A DNA stretch of 6,205 nt from positions 1 through 6,205 of the forward strand of contig JAJXTL010000158.1 of NCBI GenBank assembly GCA_021783855.1, written 5' to 3'. The stretch is from Pseudomonadota bacterium. Its GTDB lineage: Bacteria; Pseudomonadota; Gammaproteobacteria; Burkholderiales; Gallionellaceae. The notes below the pieces were generated by a model. That model was not told the origin of the DNA. It ran no database searches and was given only the letters and a program-made list of their open reading frames with translations. This document shows, in pieces, positions 5,704-6,205 of the stretch. Every line of letters starts with the position of its first letter. Position 1 is the first letter of the stretch. The translations under genes were made by a program, and so were the position numbers.

Positions 5704-6205
5704 TTATTTTGTATTGTTAGCTTTTGGTACGGCCTGCAGCTTGACCGGCGTCTGTCCAACCTTGACGACGTTGGGGTTGGCCCAGGTTCCGCTGACATTG
5801 TATTCAAAAGACATCAACTTATCGAGTGGGTTGCCCAATACCTTGCTGATGATCAGCGTACCCAGCCCCACTATCGGCCCGCCTGCAAACGCACTCAGCA
5901 TGGATACGCTGGAACCCAGGGTGGGCAGGATGACGATGTGCATGTCCTGCGTTTCGTCGTTCAGATTGACCGATCCTTTCATGGTTACTTTTGCCGACGA
6001 GCCGTCTATGTGTAAATCCTGGGTCTGCATTACGCCGTGCCCGATGGTGGCATTGCCGTTGATGTTGTCGAACTCAAATCCCGAGCTGAACACATCGGCA
6101 AAATCCAGCGTGATGCGCTTGGGCAGCGCCTGCAGGCTGAGTATGCCAAGCAGTTTGCCGAAACCGGGATCCATCTTGAGAAACTGCCCCTTGCCGGTAT
6201 CGAGT
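5704..6205 (-). CDS. yhdP: YhdP/AsmA-like envelope protein, C-terminal end (5' end outside window)
   Basis: The frame is open to the window edge and shows 166 residues ending in a TAA at 5706-5704. It starts within LDTGKGQFLKMDPGFGKLLG and continues with SLQALPKRITLDFADVFSSGF, the signature of the C-terminal part of the large YhdP family (the whole protein is usually over 1,200 residues). YhdP is an AsmA-like protein anchored in the inner membrane that spans the periplasm and, with TamB and YdbH in E. coli, moves phospholipids to the outer membrane. Family features seen here are the LLGILSLQALP block, the GxG-containing NATIGHGVMQT, a strand giving MKGSVNL and the near-terminal hydrophobic GGPIVGLGTLIIS helix. 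In betaproteobacteria the gene commonly precedes nit and tldD, as here. The end after VSGTW is a polar tail with no added domain. The assignment is strong for the family, although only about an eighth of the protein is visible. Confidence 0.92.
   Translation of the reverse strand, partial: LDTGKGQFLKMDPGFGKLLGILSLQALPKRITLDFADVFSSGFEFDNINGNATIGHGVMQTQDLHIDGSSAKVTMKGSVNLNDETQDMHIVILPTLGSSVSMLSAFAGGPIVGLGTLIISKVLGNPLDKLMSFEYNVSGTWANPNVVKVGQTPVKLQAVPKANNTK

Overview
The window looks like a piece of a betaproteobacterial chromosome. The evidence is the minus-strand block yhdP – Nit-type carbon-nitrogen hydrolase – tldD, an order I associate with betaproteobacteria, together with the style of the proteins. 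A Nitrosomonadales/Gallionellaceae-type host is plausible, but that is inference. I see no phage, insertion sequence, CRISPR array, tRNA or rRNA.

Layout from left to right. Positions 1-28 hold what looks like the first nine codons of a leftward gene whose N-terminus resembles RibF. A consensus TATAAT box lies almost directly on its start codon. Positions 44-350 carry no gene but contain several small hairpins leading into a rightward gene (351-860) for a stand-alone cyclic-nucleotide-binding protein. Positions 861-1057 separate two convergent genes and hold palindromes and degraded repeat-like sequence. Everything from 1058 rightwards is on the minus strand. Read in the direction of transcription, from the right edge, the order is: the C-terminal end of a YhdP/AsmA-like envelope protein (5704 to beyond 6205), a Nit1-like amidase (4853-5689), the TldD metalloprotease subunit (3290-4744), a 441-residue protein that I place tentatively in the FabMG-type enoyl-ACP reductase family (1903-3228), and a secreted DNA/RNA non-specific endonuclease (1058-1783).

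The first pair (yhdP, nit) is tightly spaced at 14 bp and is almost certainly co-transcribed. A heptamer-repeat hairpin separates nit from tldD. An AT-rich spacer with a small palindrome separates tldD from the FabMG-like gene. A 64-bp imperfect palindrome of the intergenic-repeat type separates the FabMG-like gene from the nuclease. The genes cover outer-envelope lipid transport, metabolite repair, protein or peptide maturation, possible fatty-acid synthesis and nucleic-acid scavenging. Nothing in the sequence binds them into one dedicated system, and I do not claim an undescribed one. The points most worth a second look are the FabMG-like protein, the heptamer-repeat insertion in the nit–tldD junction, and the lone cNMP-binding domain with a structured leader.
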